A stretch of 64,000 bases of DNA. It comes from Hymenobacter sp. H14-R3 (lineage in GTDB: Bacteria; Bacteroidota; Bacteroidia; Cytophagales; Hymenobacteraceae). The DNA is taken from contig NZ_JASITD010000003.1 of assembly GCF_030063445.1 (NCBI RefSeq), positions 242,241 through 306,240 on the forward strand. Direction: 5' to 3'. The notes under the pieces are model-generated. The model made no database searches. It was not told where the DNA came from and saw only the letters and a list, made by a program, of their open reading frames with translations. Shown piece by piece: positions 1 to 9,326 of the stretch. The position numbers were made by a program, and so were the translations under genes. The first letter of the stretch is position 1, and each line of letters starts with the position of its first letter.

Positions 1-69
1 TGCCTTGGCGGCGGGGGCTGCCTTCGCGCGAGCGGCGCGGGGGGCGGCGGGGTCTTTGGGGTTTTTCAT
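1..69 (-). CDS. 5' end of an unidentified gene (partial)
   Basis: A reading frame opens with ATG at 69 on the minus strand and runs off the left edge after 23 codons. The visible residues are Ala-, Pro- and Lys-rich (MKNPKDPAAPRAARAKAA and onward), a low-complexity basic start that does not identify a family. The next gene begins beyond 250 on the same strand, so this could be the downstream member of a minus-strand unit. The start and the existence of a gene are plausible, but no function can be assigned. Confidence 0.4.
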   Translation of the reverse strand, partial: MKNPKDPAAPRAARAKAAPAAKA

Positions 70-258
70 TAAGTTGGTAAGACGGCCGCCGGGCAGCTTG
101 GGGTAAGATTGACGAAGGCGACGCGTGGTAAAGAAATTGGGAACGGAGGATTATTCCGCTCATTATTGGGTAAAAGTAAAACGGGAGCGGGAGCGGCTTG
201 TTCAAAGCTAAGTGCCCGAGCAGCCGGGTACTACAGGCCCGCCGTGCGCTGGCCCACC

Positions 259-2061
259 TTACTGCGCCACCCGCGCCGCGATGCGGGCCGGGTCATCACT
301 GGGGATGGCTGCCAGCAGCTGCTGCGTATACGGATGCTGCGGGTGTGCGTACACATCAGCCGCCGGGCCGCTCTCCACAATCTTACCTTGGCTCATCACC
401 AGCAGGCGGTCGCTCATGAAGCGGGCCACCGACAGGTCGTGGGTAATAAAGAGGTAGGTGATGCCCAACTCGCGCTTGAGGTCGTTGAGCAGGTTGAGCA
501 CTTGCGCCTGCACCGACACGTCGAGTGCCGACACCGACTCATCGCACACGATGAGCTTGGGCCGCAGCGCCAGCGCCCGCGCAATGCAAATGCGCTGCCG
601 CTGCCCACCGCTGAACTCATGCGAGTAGCGCTGCTCCGCGTCCTCACTCAGGCCCACGGTGCGCAGCAACTCGCGCACCCGGGCCTTTTGCTCGGCGCGG
701 TTGCCACCCACGCCGTGCACCCGCAACGGTTCCAGAATTGCCTCGCCCACGGTGAGCATCGGGTTGAGGGCCGCGTAGGGGTCCTGAAACACGAGCTGAA
801 ACTCGCGCCGCCGGTGGCGCAATTCGCCGGCCGGTAGGCGCGCCAAGTCAGTGCCTTCAAACAAGATGCGGCCGGCCGTTGGTTCCGTGAGGCGGAGCAG
901 AGCCCGGCCGAGCGTGGTTTTGCCGCAACCCGACTCGCCCACGAGGCCCACCGTTTCGCCGCGATAGATATCGAAGCTGACTTCATCCACGGCTCGCACG
1001 TAGGTGGTGGCCCGGGTGAAGAACCCCTTGCGGATGGGAAAGTAAACCTGGAGGTTTTCGACTTGCAGCAGGGGCGAATCGGCCGTGGAACGTGGATTTT
1101 GTTCCACGGGGAACGTTTTGGTGGTATCAGAATTAGTCCGTAACTGCAAAATGGCCGTTTCGGTGGGGGTGGCTCCTCCCCCACCGGCGCGCGCCGTGAG
1201 GTTGCCGGCCGCGTCGGTGTCCATGAAGTCGGCTACTACGGGCAGGCGCGTTTTGCCAATGGAGAGCCGGGGGCGGCAGGCTAACAGGCCTTTAGTGTAG
1301 GGGTGCTGGGGGTTGGTGAAAATATCGAGCACCGTGCCCTGCTCCACCACCCGGCCGCGGTACATGACCAGGATGCGGTCGGCGATTTCGGCCACCACGC
1401 CGAGGTCGTGGGTGATGAAGAGCACGGCCGTGCCGTACTCGCGCCGCAAGTCGCGGATGAGCTGCAATATTTTGGCCTGCACCGTTACGTCGAGCGCCGT
1501 GGTGGGCTCATCGGCGATGAGCAGGGCGGGGCGGGCTGCCATGGCCATGGCAATCATCACGCGCTGCTTCTGGCCGCCGCTGATTTCGTGCGGGTAGGAT
1601 TTGAAAATATGGGCTGGGCGCGGCAGCTGGGCTTCGGTAAATAACTCTATAGTGCGGGCCTCAGCTTCTTTGGCCGTGAGCGCGGTGTGTAGCAGCAGCG
1701 CCTCGACCACCTGGTAGCCGCAGGTGAGCACGGGGTTCAGGGAAGTCATGGGCTCCTGAAAAATCATGCTGATGTCGTTGCCCCGCACTTGTTGCAGCTG
1801 CGCCTCGGTGAGGGGCAGCAAATCGACAGACCCCAGTTTGTCGGATTCGAAAAGCGCCGTGCCGCTTTCGATGCGGGCGGCCGGCTTGGCCAGCAGCCCC
1901 AGCAGCGCCAGCGAGGTCACCGACTTGCCCGAGCCCGACTCGCCCACAATGGCGAGCACCTCTCCCCTGTTTATCTCAAACGAGACGCCGGCCACGGCCC
2001 GCGTGTGCCCGCGCTGCGAATGAAAATCGACGGTGAGGTTTTCGACCGAGAGTAGAGGCAT
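259..2061 (-). CDS. Fused double ATP-binding subunit of a peptide-type ABC transporter
   Basis: The 600-residue protein carries two complete ABC ATPase domains, like the Dpp/Opp D and F subunits joined in one chain (YejF/GsiA arrangement). It would energise uptake of di- or oligopeptides or similar solutes on the inner face of the membrane. The first domain has Walker A GESGSGKS near residue 40 and signature ISGGQKQR. The second has GESGCGKT near 375, FSGGQRQR, and Walker B ending [16 protein letters not shown]-type segments typical of Opp/Dpp ATPases follow each domain. ATG at 2061 is preferred over a TTG three codons upstream. No permease or binding protein is adjacent; a DppB-type permease occurs alone at 52.8-53.8 kb and might belong with it, which is inference. 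Confidence 0.93.
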   Translation of the reverse strand: MPLLSVENLTVDFHSQRGHTRAVAGVSFEINRGEVLAIVGESGSGKSVTSLALLGLLAKPAARIESGTALFESDKLGSVDLLPLTEAQLQQVRGNDISMIFQEPMTSLNPVLTCGYQVVEALLLHTALTAKEAEARTIELFTEAQLPRPAHIFKSYPHEISGGQKQRVMIAMAMAARPALLIADEPTTALDVTVQAKILQLIRDLRREYGTAVLFITHDLGVVAEIADRILVMYRGRVVEQGTVLDIFTNPQHPYTKGLLACRPRLSIGKTRLPVVADFMDTDAAGNLTARAGGGGATPTETAILQLRTNSDTTKTFPVEQNPRSTADSPLLQVENLQVYFPIRKGFFTRATTYVRAVDEVSFDIYRGETVGLVGESGCGKTTLGRALLRLTEPTAGRILFEGTDLARLPAGELRHRRREFQLVFQDPYAALNPMLTVGEAILEPLRVHGVGGNRAEQKARVRELLRTVGLSEDAEQRYSHEFSGGQRQRICIARALALRPKLIVCDESVSALDVSVQAQVLNLLNDLKRELGITYLFITHDLSVARFMSDRLLVMSQGKIVESGPAADVYAHPQHPYTQQLLAAIPSDDPARIAARVAQ

Positions 2062-2067
2062 AGACGA

Positions 2068-2075
2068 CAAACTTA
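2068..2075 (-). promoter_or_regulatory. Putative -7 promoter box (TAAGTTTG) of the ABC gene
   Basis: On the minus strand the bases read TAAGTTTG, fitting the Bacteroidota -7 consensus TAnnTTTG. The box ends only seven bases before the ATG at 2061, so a transcript from it would have almost no leader. No clear -33 TTTG was seen. Confidence 0.4.
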
Positions 2076-2093
2076 CAGCAGGCTAAAAATATA

Positions 2094-2124
2094 AACGTCT
2101 GCCATGCTGAGCACGGCAGACGTT
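2094..2124 (-). terminator. Intrinsic terminator downstream of lspA
   Basis: A perfect 10-bp stem (AACGTCTGCC paired with GGCAGACGTT) encloses an 11-base loop. On the minus strand it is followed by a T-rich run. It lies between the end of lspA and the ABC gene, so it should end the ileS-lspA transcript. Confidence 0.75.
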
Positions 2125-2179
2125 TTCTAGTCATTCAACGCTTAATGGGCTGGGTAATCCAAGTTGCGAGCCGTGCTCC

Positions 2180-2209
2180 CCGGTCGGCCGGCGCGAGCCG
2201 GCGGACCGG
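2180..2209. repeat. GC-rich hairpin repeat, family G copy 1
   Basis: Thirteen-base arms CCGGTCGGCCGGC and GCCGGCGGACCGG pair with one mismatch around a GCGA loop. The same arm sequence recurs as a longer perfect palindrome at 48441-48475. Both lie just beyond gene 3' ends, like REP elements. Confidence 0.7.
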
Positions 2210-2266
2210 CAAAGCGGCCCCACAAATTGAACCTTGCCAGTGAGGCGCGCTGGTCCACAACTTAGG

Positions 2267-2959
2267 CTAGGTGAGCTCCGAAGTGGGTGGCTCGGCGGTA
2301 AGGGCAGCCGTGTTTTGCTCGCTCTGCTTGAAGAAGCGGCCTTGCAGCAGCAGAATCAGCGCCACGCCGACGAAGATGGACGAATCGGCGATGTTGAAGA
2401 TGGGCCATAGCGACAGGTACTTGCCGCCTATCAGGGGCCACGAAGCTGGTAGGAAGCCCTCGAAAATGTCAACGTATATCATATCAATGACTTGGCCGAA
2501 AAACCACGGCGTGGGCGAGCCAAAGGGTGCGTTGTGGTAGATGACGCCGTAGAAAATCGAGTCGATGACGTTGCCCACGGCCCCACCCAAAATCAGGGCC
2601 ATGCAGGCGATGAAGCCCGCCGCCGCCCGGTGCCGCCACAGGTACACCATATAATAGCTGATGCCGCCGGCCGCTAGAATGCGGAAAGCTGTGAGCACCA
2701 CCTTGCCGTAGGGCGGCGGCAGCAACTCCACGCCGAAGGCCATGCCAGGGTTGAGGATGGAATGCAGCTTGAGCCAGTTGCCAATGAGCGGTATCTCGCC
2801 CGCCAGGCCAGGGGCCATATGCGTGTGCACCAGATACTTAGAAAGCTGGTCGATAGCGATAATCAAGATGGCCAGCAGGAAAAAGGGCAACACGCTGCCC
2901 CGGCGCGCCAGGTAGCGCGGAGGCGCGGAAGAAGAAGCGGCGGGTAAATCGGTCTGCAC
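2267..2959 (-). CDS. lspA: Lipoprotein signal peptidase (signal peptidase II)
   Basis: This inner-membrane aspartyl protease removes signal peptides from prolipoproteins after diacylglyceryl modification. The family signatures are visible: AIDQLSKYLV in the first membrane segment, GNVIDSI holding the first catalytic Asp, and FNIADSSIF holding the second. Four hydrophobic segments are present. At 230 residues it is longer than the usual 160-170, with a roughly 20-residue Ala/Ser-rich N-terminal extension, a longer loop before the second Asp and a polar C-terminal tail. The only plausible start is GTG at 2959. It follows ileS on the same strand after 134 bases, a neighbourhood seen in many bacteria, and a terminator follows. 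Confidence 0.95.
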   Translation of the reverse strand: MQTDLPAASSSAPPRYLARRGSVLPFFLLAILIIAIDQLSKYLVHTHMAPGLAGEIPLIGNWLKLHSILNPGMAFGVELLPPPYGKVVLTAFRILAAGGISYYMVYLWRHRAAAGFIACMALILGGAVGNVIDSIFYGVIYHNAPFGSPTPWFFGQVIDMIYVDIFEGFLPASWPLIGGKYLSLWPIFNIADSSIFVGVALILLLQGRFFKQSEQNTAALTAEPPTSELT

Positions 2960-3093
2960 GGATGAAACTCTGGTTACTTTGTACTGTTTTATACCGGATT
3001 ACGAGGTTTCATAACCTTTAAAAACGGCTTGGGCAAGGCGTTGTGCGCGAGAAAACCCGGCCGCGCTTTGGGGCGCAGCCGGGTGGCTCACAA

Positions 3094-6000
3094 TCAGGCA
3101 GTTACGACGTCTACTTTGGCAGGCACCGAGAAGTCGTCAAACTCCAGTACCGCGCCGCCAGCTACTTCGGGCACGAACTCCAGGCGCAGGGCCTGCACTT
3201 CTTCGCGGATGTAGTTGCCAAACGAGGCCACGGCGGCGTGCAACTCGGCGGGCGCGCTGGCGGCCAGCGCCACGCTAATGCGGTCCTGCACCTCCAGGCC
3301 CGAATCTTTGCGCAGGTTCTGGAGGCGGTTGACCAGCTCACGGGCTAAGCCTTCCTGGCGCAGTTCATCGGTGAGGGTCACGTCGAGGGCCACGGTGAGC
3401 GGACCGTCGGTAGCCACGAGCCAGCCGGGCAGGTCTTGGGTGCGGATTTCCACTTCGTCGAGGTGCAGGGTGAGGGTTTCGCCCTCCACTTCCACGGCTA
3501 GCTCGCCTTGCTTTTCGAGCTGGCTTAACTCGTCGGGACTCAGGGTTTGGATGCGGGCCCCCACGGCCTTGAGGCGCGGGCCATACACCTGGCCGAGGCG
3601 CTTGAAATTGGGCTTCACCGACTTCACCAGCACGCCGCTGGTGTCGTCCAGAAACTCCACATGCTTCACGTTGACCTCGGCGCAAATCAGGTCTTCGACC
3701 TTGCTCACTTGCTCCTTGGTAGAGCCGTTCAGCACCGGCACCAGGATGCGCTGCAAGGGCTGGCGCACCTTCAGCACCGATTTCTTGCGCAGCGAGTGCG
3801 TGAGCGAGCTGATGCGCTGGGCCAACTCCATACGCTCTTCCAACGCTTTGTCGATGAGCGTAGTATCAGCCTCGGCCAGGTAGGTCAAGTGTACCGACTC
3901 GGCCCCACCCCCAGCCCCTCCCCTGCGGGGGAGGGGAGCCGAGATAGAACGCACGTTATCAGAAGTTTCGAAGTCGTTAGGCTCCCCTTCTCCCATAGGG
4001 GAAGGGGTCGGGGGATGGGGCTGCATCAGGTTACCATACAGCCAGTCGGCGAAGAACGGCGCAATCGGCGCCATAAGCTGCGCCACGGTGCTGAGGCACT
4101 CGTGCAGCGTTTCGTAAGCGGCTTGCTTGTCGGTAGTTAGCTCACCTTTCCAGAAGCGGCGGCGCGAGAGGCGCACGTACCAGTTGGAGAGCTGGTCGGC
4201 CACGAAATCCTGGATGGCGCGGGCGGCTTTCGTGGGGTCGTAGCTGTCGAAGTGGCCGCGTACTTCGGCCAGCAGCGATTGCAACTTGCTCAGAATCCAG
4301 CGGTCCAGCTCGGTGCGCTCGGCCACGGGCACACTGGGCTTCTCCCCCATTTGGAAGCGGTCGAGGTTGGCATAGAGCGCGAAGAAGGAGTACGTGTTGA
4401 AGAGCGTACCGAAGAACTTGCGCTGCGCCTCCACAATGCCGGCCGAATCAAACTTAAGGTTGTCCCAGGGCGAAGAATTGGCAATCATGTACCAACGCGT
4501 GGCGTCGGGGCCGTACTTGGCAATCGTCTCAAACGGGTCCACGGCGTTGCCAAGGCGCTTACTCATCTTGTTGCCCTCCTTATCGAGCACCAAGCCGTTG
4601 GCAATCACGTTTTTAAAGGCCACCGAGTCTTCCAGCATCACGGCCAGCGCGTGCAGCGTGAAGAACCAGCCGCGGGTCTGGTCCACGCCTTCGGCGATGA
4701 AATCGGCGGGGAAATTCTTGGCGAATTTCTCCTGATTCTCAAACGGATAGTGCCACTGTGCATACGGCACCGCGCCCGAGTCGAACCACACGTCGATGAG
4801 GTCGGGCTCGCGGTACATGGGCTGGCCACTGGGCGAAACCAGGAAAATATCGTCCACGTAGGGCCGGTGCAGGTCCACTTTTTCGCCGTTGGCGTAGGGG
4901 TTGTGGGTCATCACTTCGGCCGCTACGGCCTTATCAATCTCCGCCTTTAGCTCGGCGATGCTGCCGATGCAGATTTCCTCGGTGCGGTCCTGGGTGCGCC
5001 AGATGGGCAGCGGCGTGCCCCAGTAGCGCGAGCGGCTGAGGTTCCAGTCCACCAGGTTTTCGAGCCAGTTGCCGAAGCGGCCGGTGCCGGTGCTTTCGGG
5101 CTTCCAGTTGATGGTTTTGTTGAGCTCGATGAGGCGGTCTTTCACGGCCGTGGTCTTGATAAACCACGAGTCGAGGGGGTAGTACAGCACCGGCTTGTCA
5201 GTGCGCCAGCAGTGCGGATAGGTGTGCTCGTACTTCTCGGTTTTGAAGGCCGTGCCGTTGGTGCGCATCCGAATGGCGATGCTCTCATCCAGCGTTTTAT
5301 AGTCGGCCCCGCTCTGGTCGTGGCCGTCGTAATTCTTCACCCAGCGGCCGCCAAACTCGCCCATTTGGGCCACGTAGCGGCCCGTGCGGTCCACGATGGG
5401 GCCGAGGGTACCCTCTTTATCCGGCAGCATCAGCGCGGGGATGTTGTTGAGCTGCGCCACCCGAAAGTCGTCCGCGCCAAACGTGGGCGAAATGTGCACG
5501 ATGCCGGTACCGTCTTCGGTGGTTACGAAGTCGCCGGGGATTACACGGAAGGCATTTTCTTCACCTTCGAAGTGCGGGAAACCGGCTTCGGTACCGAATA
5601 GGCGCTCGTAATGGATGCCTACTAGGTCTTTTCCTTTGAATTCAGCTATGATTTTTGGCCTAGCAGCCTCGACAATAGCCAAAGCCGTCTTCAACGGGTC
5701 TATAACAAGCGGGTCACTAGAAAACTGCTTTGTGAGAGCTGTAACGTTTGGGACGGCAACTAATTTATCTAAGAGTTTCTTAGCAGCTACGACAGCAATT
5801 TTTTCGTGTGTGTACTGATTCTCAGTAACTGCTAGAACATAGTCGATGTTGTTACCTACTGCTAGTGCAGTATTAGCAGGTAGAGTCCAAGGAGTAGTAG
5901 TCCAAGCTAAAACAGAAACTGGCACATCTACTTTTTCAGCTTCTAGCGCTTCAAACAGCTTCTCCGAAGCCGCATCGCGCACTACCTTAAACTGCGCCAC

Positions 6001-6627
6001 TACCGTCGTATCCTTCACGTCCTTATACGTGCCCGGCTGGTTCAGCTCGTGCGACGAAAGGCCAGTGCCGGCGGCCGGTGAGTAGGGCTGAATGGTGTAG
6101 CCTTTGTACAGGAAACCCTTGTCGTAGAGCTTCTTGAGGAGCGCCCAGCAGCTCTCGATGTACTCGGGCTCGAAGGTGATGTAGGGGTCGTCGAGGTCCA
6201 CCCAGTAGCCCATTTGCTGGGTCAGCTCGTCCCACTGCGCCTTGAAGCGCATCACGGTTTCGCGGCAGCGCTGGTTGTACTCCTCCACGCTGATTTTGTG
6301 GCCGATATCCTCCTTCGTGATGCCCAGCTCCTTCTCCACTTGCAGCTCGATGGGCAGGCCGTGGGTATCCCAACCGCCCTTGCGGGGCACCTGCTTGCCG
6401 AGCTGCGTCTGGTAGCGGCAGAAGATGTCCTTCACCGCCCGCGCCATCACGTGGTGGATGCCGGGCTGGCCATTGGCCGAGGGCGGACCCTCGTAAAACA
6501 CGAACGTGGGCTGGCCGTCGCGGCTGCTCACGCTCTTCTCAAAAATGCCGTTGGCCTCCCAATAGGCCCGCACGTCGGTGGCGAGCTTGGCGTAGTCGAG
6601 CGGCTGCTTGTATTCGGTATAAGTCAT
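3094..6627 (-). CDS. ileS: Isoleucyl-tRNA synthetase with an in-frame repeat-derived insert
   Basis: This class I synthetase charges tRNA-Ile in the cytoplasm and has a CP1 editing domain. The HIGH-type motif is PGIHH near residues 55-59 and KMSKR lies near 688-692; WDTHGLP and editing-domain blocks lie between. The length of 1177 residues is somewhat above the usual 1040-1150. Part of the excess is a 40-codon segment at about residues 869-909, encoded exactly by a 120-bp palindromic element (3902-4021), between the DWLYGNLM and SVHLTYLAE blocks. A second oddity is a stretch at about 5615-5960 with clearly AT-richer codons than its flanks. The ATG at 6627 is well supported. The frame is otherwise intact, so the enzyme is presumably functional. 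Confidence 0.97.
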   Translation of the reverse strand: MTYTEYKQPLDYAKLATDVRAYWEANGIFEKSVSSRDGQPTFVFYEGPPSANGQPGIHHVMARAVKDIFCRYQTQLGKQVPRKGGWDTHGLPIELQVEKELGITKEDIGHKISVEEYNQRCRETVMRFKAQWDELTQQMGYWVDLDDPYITFEPEYIESCWALLKKLYDKGFLYKGYTIQPYSPAAGTGLSSHELNQPGTYKDVKDTTVVAQFKVVRDAASEKLFEALEAEKVDVPVSVLAWTTTPWTLPANTALAVGNNIDYVLAVTENQYTHEKIAVVAAKKLLDKLVAVPNVTALTKQFSSDPLVIDPLKTALAIVEAARPKIIAEFKGKDLVGIHYERLFGTEAGFPHFEGEENAFRVIPGDFVTTEDGTGIVHISPTFGADDFRVAQLNNIPALMLPDKEGTLGPIVDRTGRYVAQMGEFGGRWVKNYDGHDQSGADYKTLDESIAIRMRTNGTAFKTEKYEHTYPHCWRTDKPVLYYPLDSWFIKTTAVKDRLIELNKTINWKPESTGTGRFGNWLENLVDWNLSRSRYWGTPLPIWRTQDRTEEICIGSIAELKAEIDKAVAAEVMTHNPYANGEKVDLHRPYVDDIFLVSPSGQPMYREPDLIDVWFDSGAVPYAQWHYPFENQEKFAKNFPADFIAEGVDQTRGWFFTLHALAVMLEDSVAFKNVIANGLVLDKEGNKMSKRLGNAVDPFETIAKYGPDATRWYMIANSSPWDNLKFDSAGIVEAQRKFFGTLFNTYSFFALYANLDRFQMGEKPSVPVAERTELDRWILSKLQSLLAEVRGHFDSYDPTKAARAIQDFVADQLSNWYVRLSRRRFWKGELTTDKQAAYETLHECLSTVAQLMAPIAPFFADWLYGNLMQPHPPTPSPMGEGEPNDFETSDNVRSISAPLPRRGGAGGGAESVHLTYLAEADTTLIDKALEERMELAQRISSLTHSLRKKSVLKVRQPLQRILVPVLNGSTKEQVSKVEDLICAEVNVKHVEFLDDTSGVLVKSVKPNFKRLGQVYGPRLKAVGARIQTLSPDELSQLEKQGELAVEVEGETLTLHLDEVEIRTQDLPGWLVATDGPLTVALDVTLTDELRQEGLARELVNRLQNLRKDSGLEVQDRISVALAASAPAELHAAVASFGNYIREEVQALRLEFVPEVAGGAVLEFDDFSVPAKVDVVTA
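3902..4021. repeat. Palindromic element inside ileS (family A, 120 bp)
   Basis: The ends are imperfect inverted repeats of about 40 bp (3902-3940 and 3980-4021), each itself containing a small hairpin of CCCCTCCCC/GGGGAGGGG type, around a 39-bp unique core. The total is exactly 120 bp, or 40 codons, so it is translated as a Pro/Gly/Arg-rich insert in IleRS. Architecture matches the element at 6694-6820. Confidence 0.85.
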
Positions 6628-6693
6628 TGTATTAGTAGCTATTAGCTGCTAGCCGTTAGCTTTTTTCGTTTGTAGCATCGCCCTCCGCGTGCG

Positions 6694-6820
6694 CCTCACC
6701 CCCTAGCCCCCTCTCCGAAAAGGAGAGGGGGGATTAGCTTTTAAATCTAGTACCAGCCTGGCAACTAAAACTAGAGCTAGTTCCCCCTCTCCTTTTCGGA
6801 GAGGGGGCCAGGGGGTGAGA
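6694..6820. repeat. MITE-like palindromic element between ileS and the MMPL gene (family A)
   Basis: Two 40-bp arms (6694-6733 and 6781-6820) are inverted repeats with about 37 matches. Each contains an inner hairpin CCCCCTCTCC-GAAA-GGAGAGGGGG (left arm) or its complement. The core of about 47 bp is AT-richer. It has no coding capacity and lies in the 215-bp gap between the two minus-strand genes. Confidence 0.85.
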
Positions 6821-6842
6821 CACCCCGTTAGGCAGATTTGAT

Positions 6843-9281
6843 TCAAGTTGTTTTAATCACTTTGTTGCGCTCCACGCTTAGGCGCTGCAAGTTCTGGTCT
6901 ACGTCGTCGTCTTCCTCGTGGTAGTTCTCATCGTAGTGGTGCACGAGGGCGGCTTTGGGAGTGTGCCAGCCGCCGCCGCGCTCGAAGGTTACGAGCAGCG
7001 CGGGCAGGAAAACCAGGTTCGAAAAGTTGGTAATCAGCAGCGATGCGCCCATAAGCACGCCCAGCGCCTTGGTGCCCCCAAACTCGCTGAACCCGTAGAT
7101 ACTGAACCCGATAAAGAGCACGGCGCTGGTGTAGAACATGCTCGTGCCGGCCTCGCTCAGCGTGTTGGTAATGGCCTCGCTCACGCTGCGGTTGGCGATG
7201 GCCATTTCCTGCCGGAACTTGGCCAGCAGGTGTATCGAGTTGTCGCCGTCGATGCCGAGGGCAATCACGTAGATGAGCGCCGTACTGGGCTTGAGAGCAA
7301 TGCCGAAGTAGCCCATCACGCCGGCCGTGAGGGTCAGCGTTAACACGTTGGGAGCCAGCGCGTAGAAGATGGTACGGAACGAGCGGAACACCAGCACCAC
7401 TACCAGCGCCACCAGCCCGAAGGCCCACAGCAGGCTCTCGCCCAGAGTACCGATAACGTACTCGTTACCCTTCGTGAAAATAACCGTGGTCCCGGTGCGG
7501 CGCACTACCATATCGGTGCCGCTGAAAATGCGCTTGATAGCCGGCTCAATGCGCTTATTCACCAGCGTATCGAGCTTGTGCGAGCCGATATCGGCGATTT
7601 TTACGCTGATGCGGGCGCGCTGCTGCGTGCTGTCGGTGAAGGACTTGAGCAGCTTACTGGTCGAGTTTTTACCTTGCCCCTGCGAGTTGGCCAGGTAGCT
7701 CAGAATGAAGTTCTTATCGTCGTTATCCGGCAGCTTATAAAAGCTGGGGTCGCCATTATAAAAAGCCTGCTTGGCCGCCTTCAAAAACGTCACCATGCTG
7801 ATGGGCGTCGATAGCTCGGGCTGGGCTTGCAGAAACTTATCGAACTGGTCGATTTTCTGCAAGTTGGGCAGCTTCAGCAGGCCCTTGGGCTGCTTGGTAT
7901 CCACCACAAATTCCAGGGGCATCACCCCGCCGAAGCGGGCTTCGAAGAAGCTCAAGTCCTCGTTCACCGAGCTTTTCTTGGGCAGGTCGTCCACCATGTA
8001 CGACACGGCTTCGATGCGCGAAATACCGATGGCCGCCAGCCCTACCAGCAGCGCCGCCGTGAGGTAAATGGTGCGCCGCCGCCGCAGCACAATGAAGTCG
8101 AGGAAGTGCACAATGCCCACCAGCGGCTTCGAATCGAGGTGCTCCAGCTGCTTGGCGCTGGGGCCGGGCAGGTAGGTAAACACCGCCGGAATCATGATGA
8201 AGCTGATGGCGAAGGCCACGAAAATATTGACCGTCGCCACCAGGCCAAACTGGTAGAGAATGGCAATATCGGTGAAGGTGAACACGAAAAAACCGATGGC
8301 CGAAGTCGTGTTATTGACCAGCGTAATGAGGCCGATTTTGCGCACTACCCGCGTCATGGCCAGTACTTGGTTACCCGATTTGCGGTAGTCGTAGTGGTAG
8401 CGCGAGAGTAGGTACGTGCAGTTGGGCACGCTGATAACCACTAGGATAGACGGAATCAAACCCGTGAGCAGGTTTATTTTAAACCCGAGCAGCACAATGC
8501 TGGCCACGCACCATATCATCACGATAATGACGACCAGCAGCGGCACTACCACCGCCGACCAGGTGCGGAAAAACACGTACAGAATGACGGCCATCACGAG
8601 CACCATGAGCCCGGCAAACATCTTCATCTCGGCCGATACCTTGCTCGTCATCGTCGAGCGCACGTAGGGCAGGCCCGCGTAGTGCAGCTTGATACCGGTG
8701 TCCTTCTCAAACTTGGTGGTCAGGTCCAGAATTTTATTCATCACCGCCCCCCGCTTGTTCGAGTTCAGGAACGATGGGTCGAGCGTGATGGCCAGCAGCG
8801 TGGCCCCCGAGCGCGGCGCAATCACCTGCCCCTTGTAAAACTCGATGCTGTTCACGACGCCCATCAGCGAGTCGAGCTGCGCCTGGCTGGTGGGGGGCTT
8901 CTTGAAGACCGGGGCCGTCACGAAGCGGTTGTTTACGGTATCCTTCTCAATATTAATGAGTTTGGGAATACCCAGTACGCCCGACACGCCCTGCACCTTC
9001 ACCAGGTTTTCGGCCAGCTCGTCGTACTGCTGAAACTGCTTGAGCCGGTACACCGAGCTGTCCTGCATGCCCACCACCAGGATGTTGCCATCCTCGCCGA
9101 AGGTTTTCTTGAACTGCTGGAAGTAGACCATGTCCGGGTCTTTCGGGCTCACAACCTGGGCAAAGTCATAGGTCATTTCCACGTCCTTGGCTATCCAGGC
9201 CATGCCCACGGTCGCGGCGGCAATGAGGCCCAGCAACCAGCCGCGGTACTTGATGATAAAGAGGGCGATATGTCCCCACAT
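6843..9281 (-). CDS. MMPL/RND-family membrane exporter
   Basis: The 812-residue protein is an inner-membrane transporter of the RND/MMPL/Patched class, which moves lipids or hydrophobic compounds using the proton gradient. It shows the duplicated topology: one N-terminal membrane helix, a large periplasmic domain, a block of about five helices (LMVLVMAVILYVFF onward), then a second helix, periplasmic domain and helix block. The loop motif IALGIDGDNSIHLLAKF carries the acidic residues usual in the family, and FTFTDIAILYQFG matches helix-pair segments. No membrane-fusion or outer-membrane partner is adjacent, which favours the stand-alone MMPL type. The substrate cannot be read from sequence. 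Confidence 0.85.
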   Translation of the reverse strand: MWGHIALFIIKYRGWLLGLIAAATVGMAWIAKDVEMTYDFAQVVSPKDPDMVYFQQFKKTFGEDGNILVVGMQDSSVYRLKQFQQYDELAENLVKVQGVSGVLGIPKLINIEKDTVNNRFVTAPVFKKPPTSQAQLDSLMGVVNSIEFYKGQVIAPRSGATLLAITLDPSFLNSNKRGAVMNKILDLTTKFEKDTGIKLHYAGLPYVRSTMTSKVSAEMKMFAGLMVLVMAVILYVFFRTWSAVVVPLLVVIIVMIWCVASIVLLGFKINLLTGLIPSILVVISVPNCTYLLSRYHYDYRKSGNQVLAMTRVVRKIGLITLVNNTTSAIGFFVFTFTDIAILYQFGLVATVNIFVAFAISFIMIPAVFTYLPGPSAKQLEHLDSKPLVGIVHFLDFIVLRRRRTIYLTAALLVGLAAIGISRIEAVSYMVDDLPKKSSVNEDLSFFEARFGGVMPLEFVVDTKQPKGLLKLPNLQKIDQFDKFLQAQPELSTPISMVTFLKAAKQAFYNGDPSFYKLPDNDDKNFILSYLANSQGQGKNSTSKLLKSFTDSTQQRARISVKIADIGSHKLDTLVNKRIEPAIKRIFSGTDMVVRRTGTTVIFTKGNEYVIGTLGESLLWAFGLVALVVVLVFRSFRTIFYALAPNVLTLTLTAGVMGYFGIALKPSTALIYVIALGIDGDNSIHLLAKFRQEMAIANRSVSEAITNTLSEAGTSMFYTSAVLFIGFSIYGFSEFGGTKALGVLMGASLLITNFSNLVFLPALLVTFERGGGWHTPKAALVHHYDENYHEEDDDVDQNLQRLSVERNKVIKTT

Positions 9282-9326
9282 AAGCTTATAAAATGAGTAG
9301 CAACGTAAATAAAGTGGCGGGCTGGC

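Noticed and set aside
1085..1300. Short plus-strand frame inside the ABC gene linker
   Set aside because: It is antisense to the linker between the two ATPase domains and has no support.
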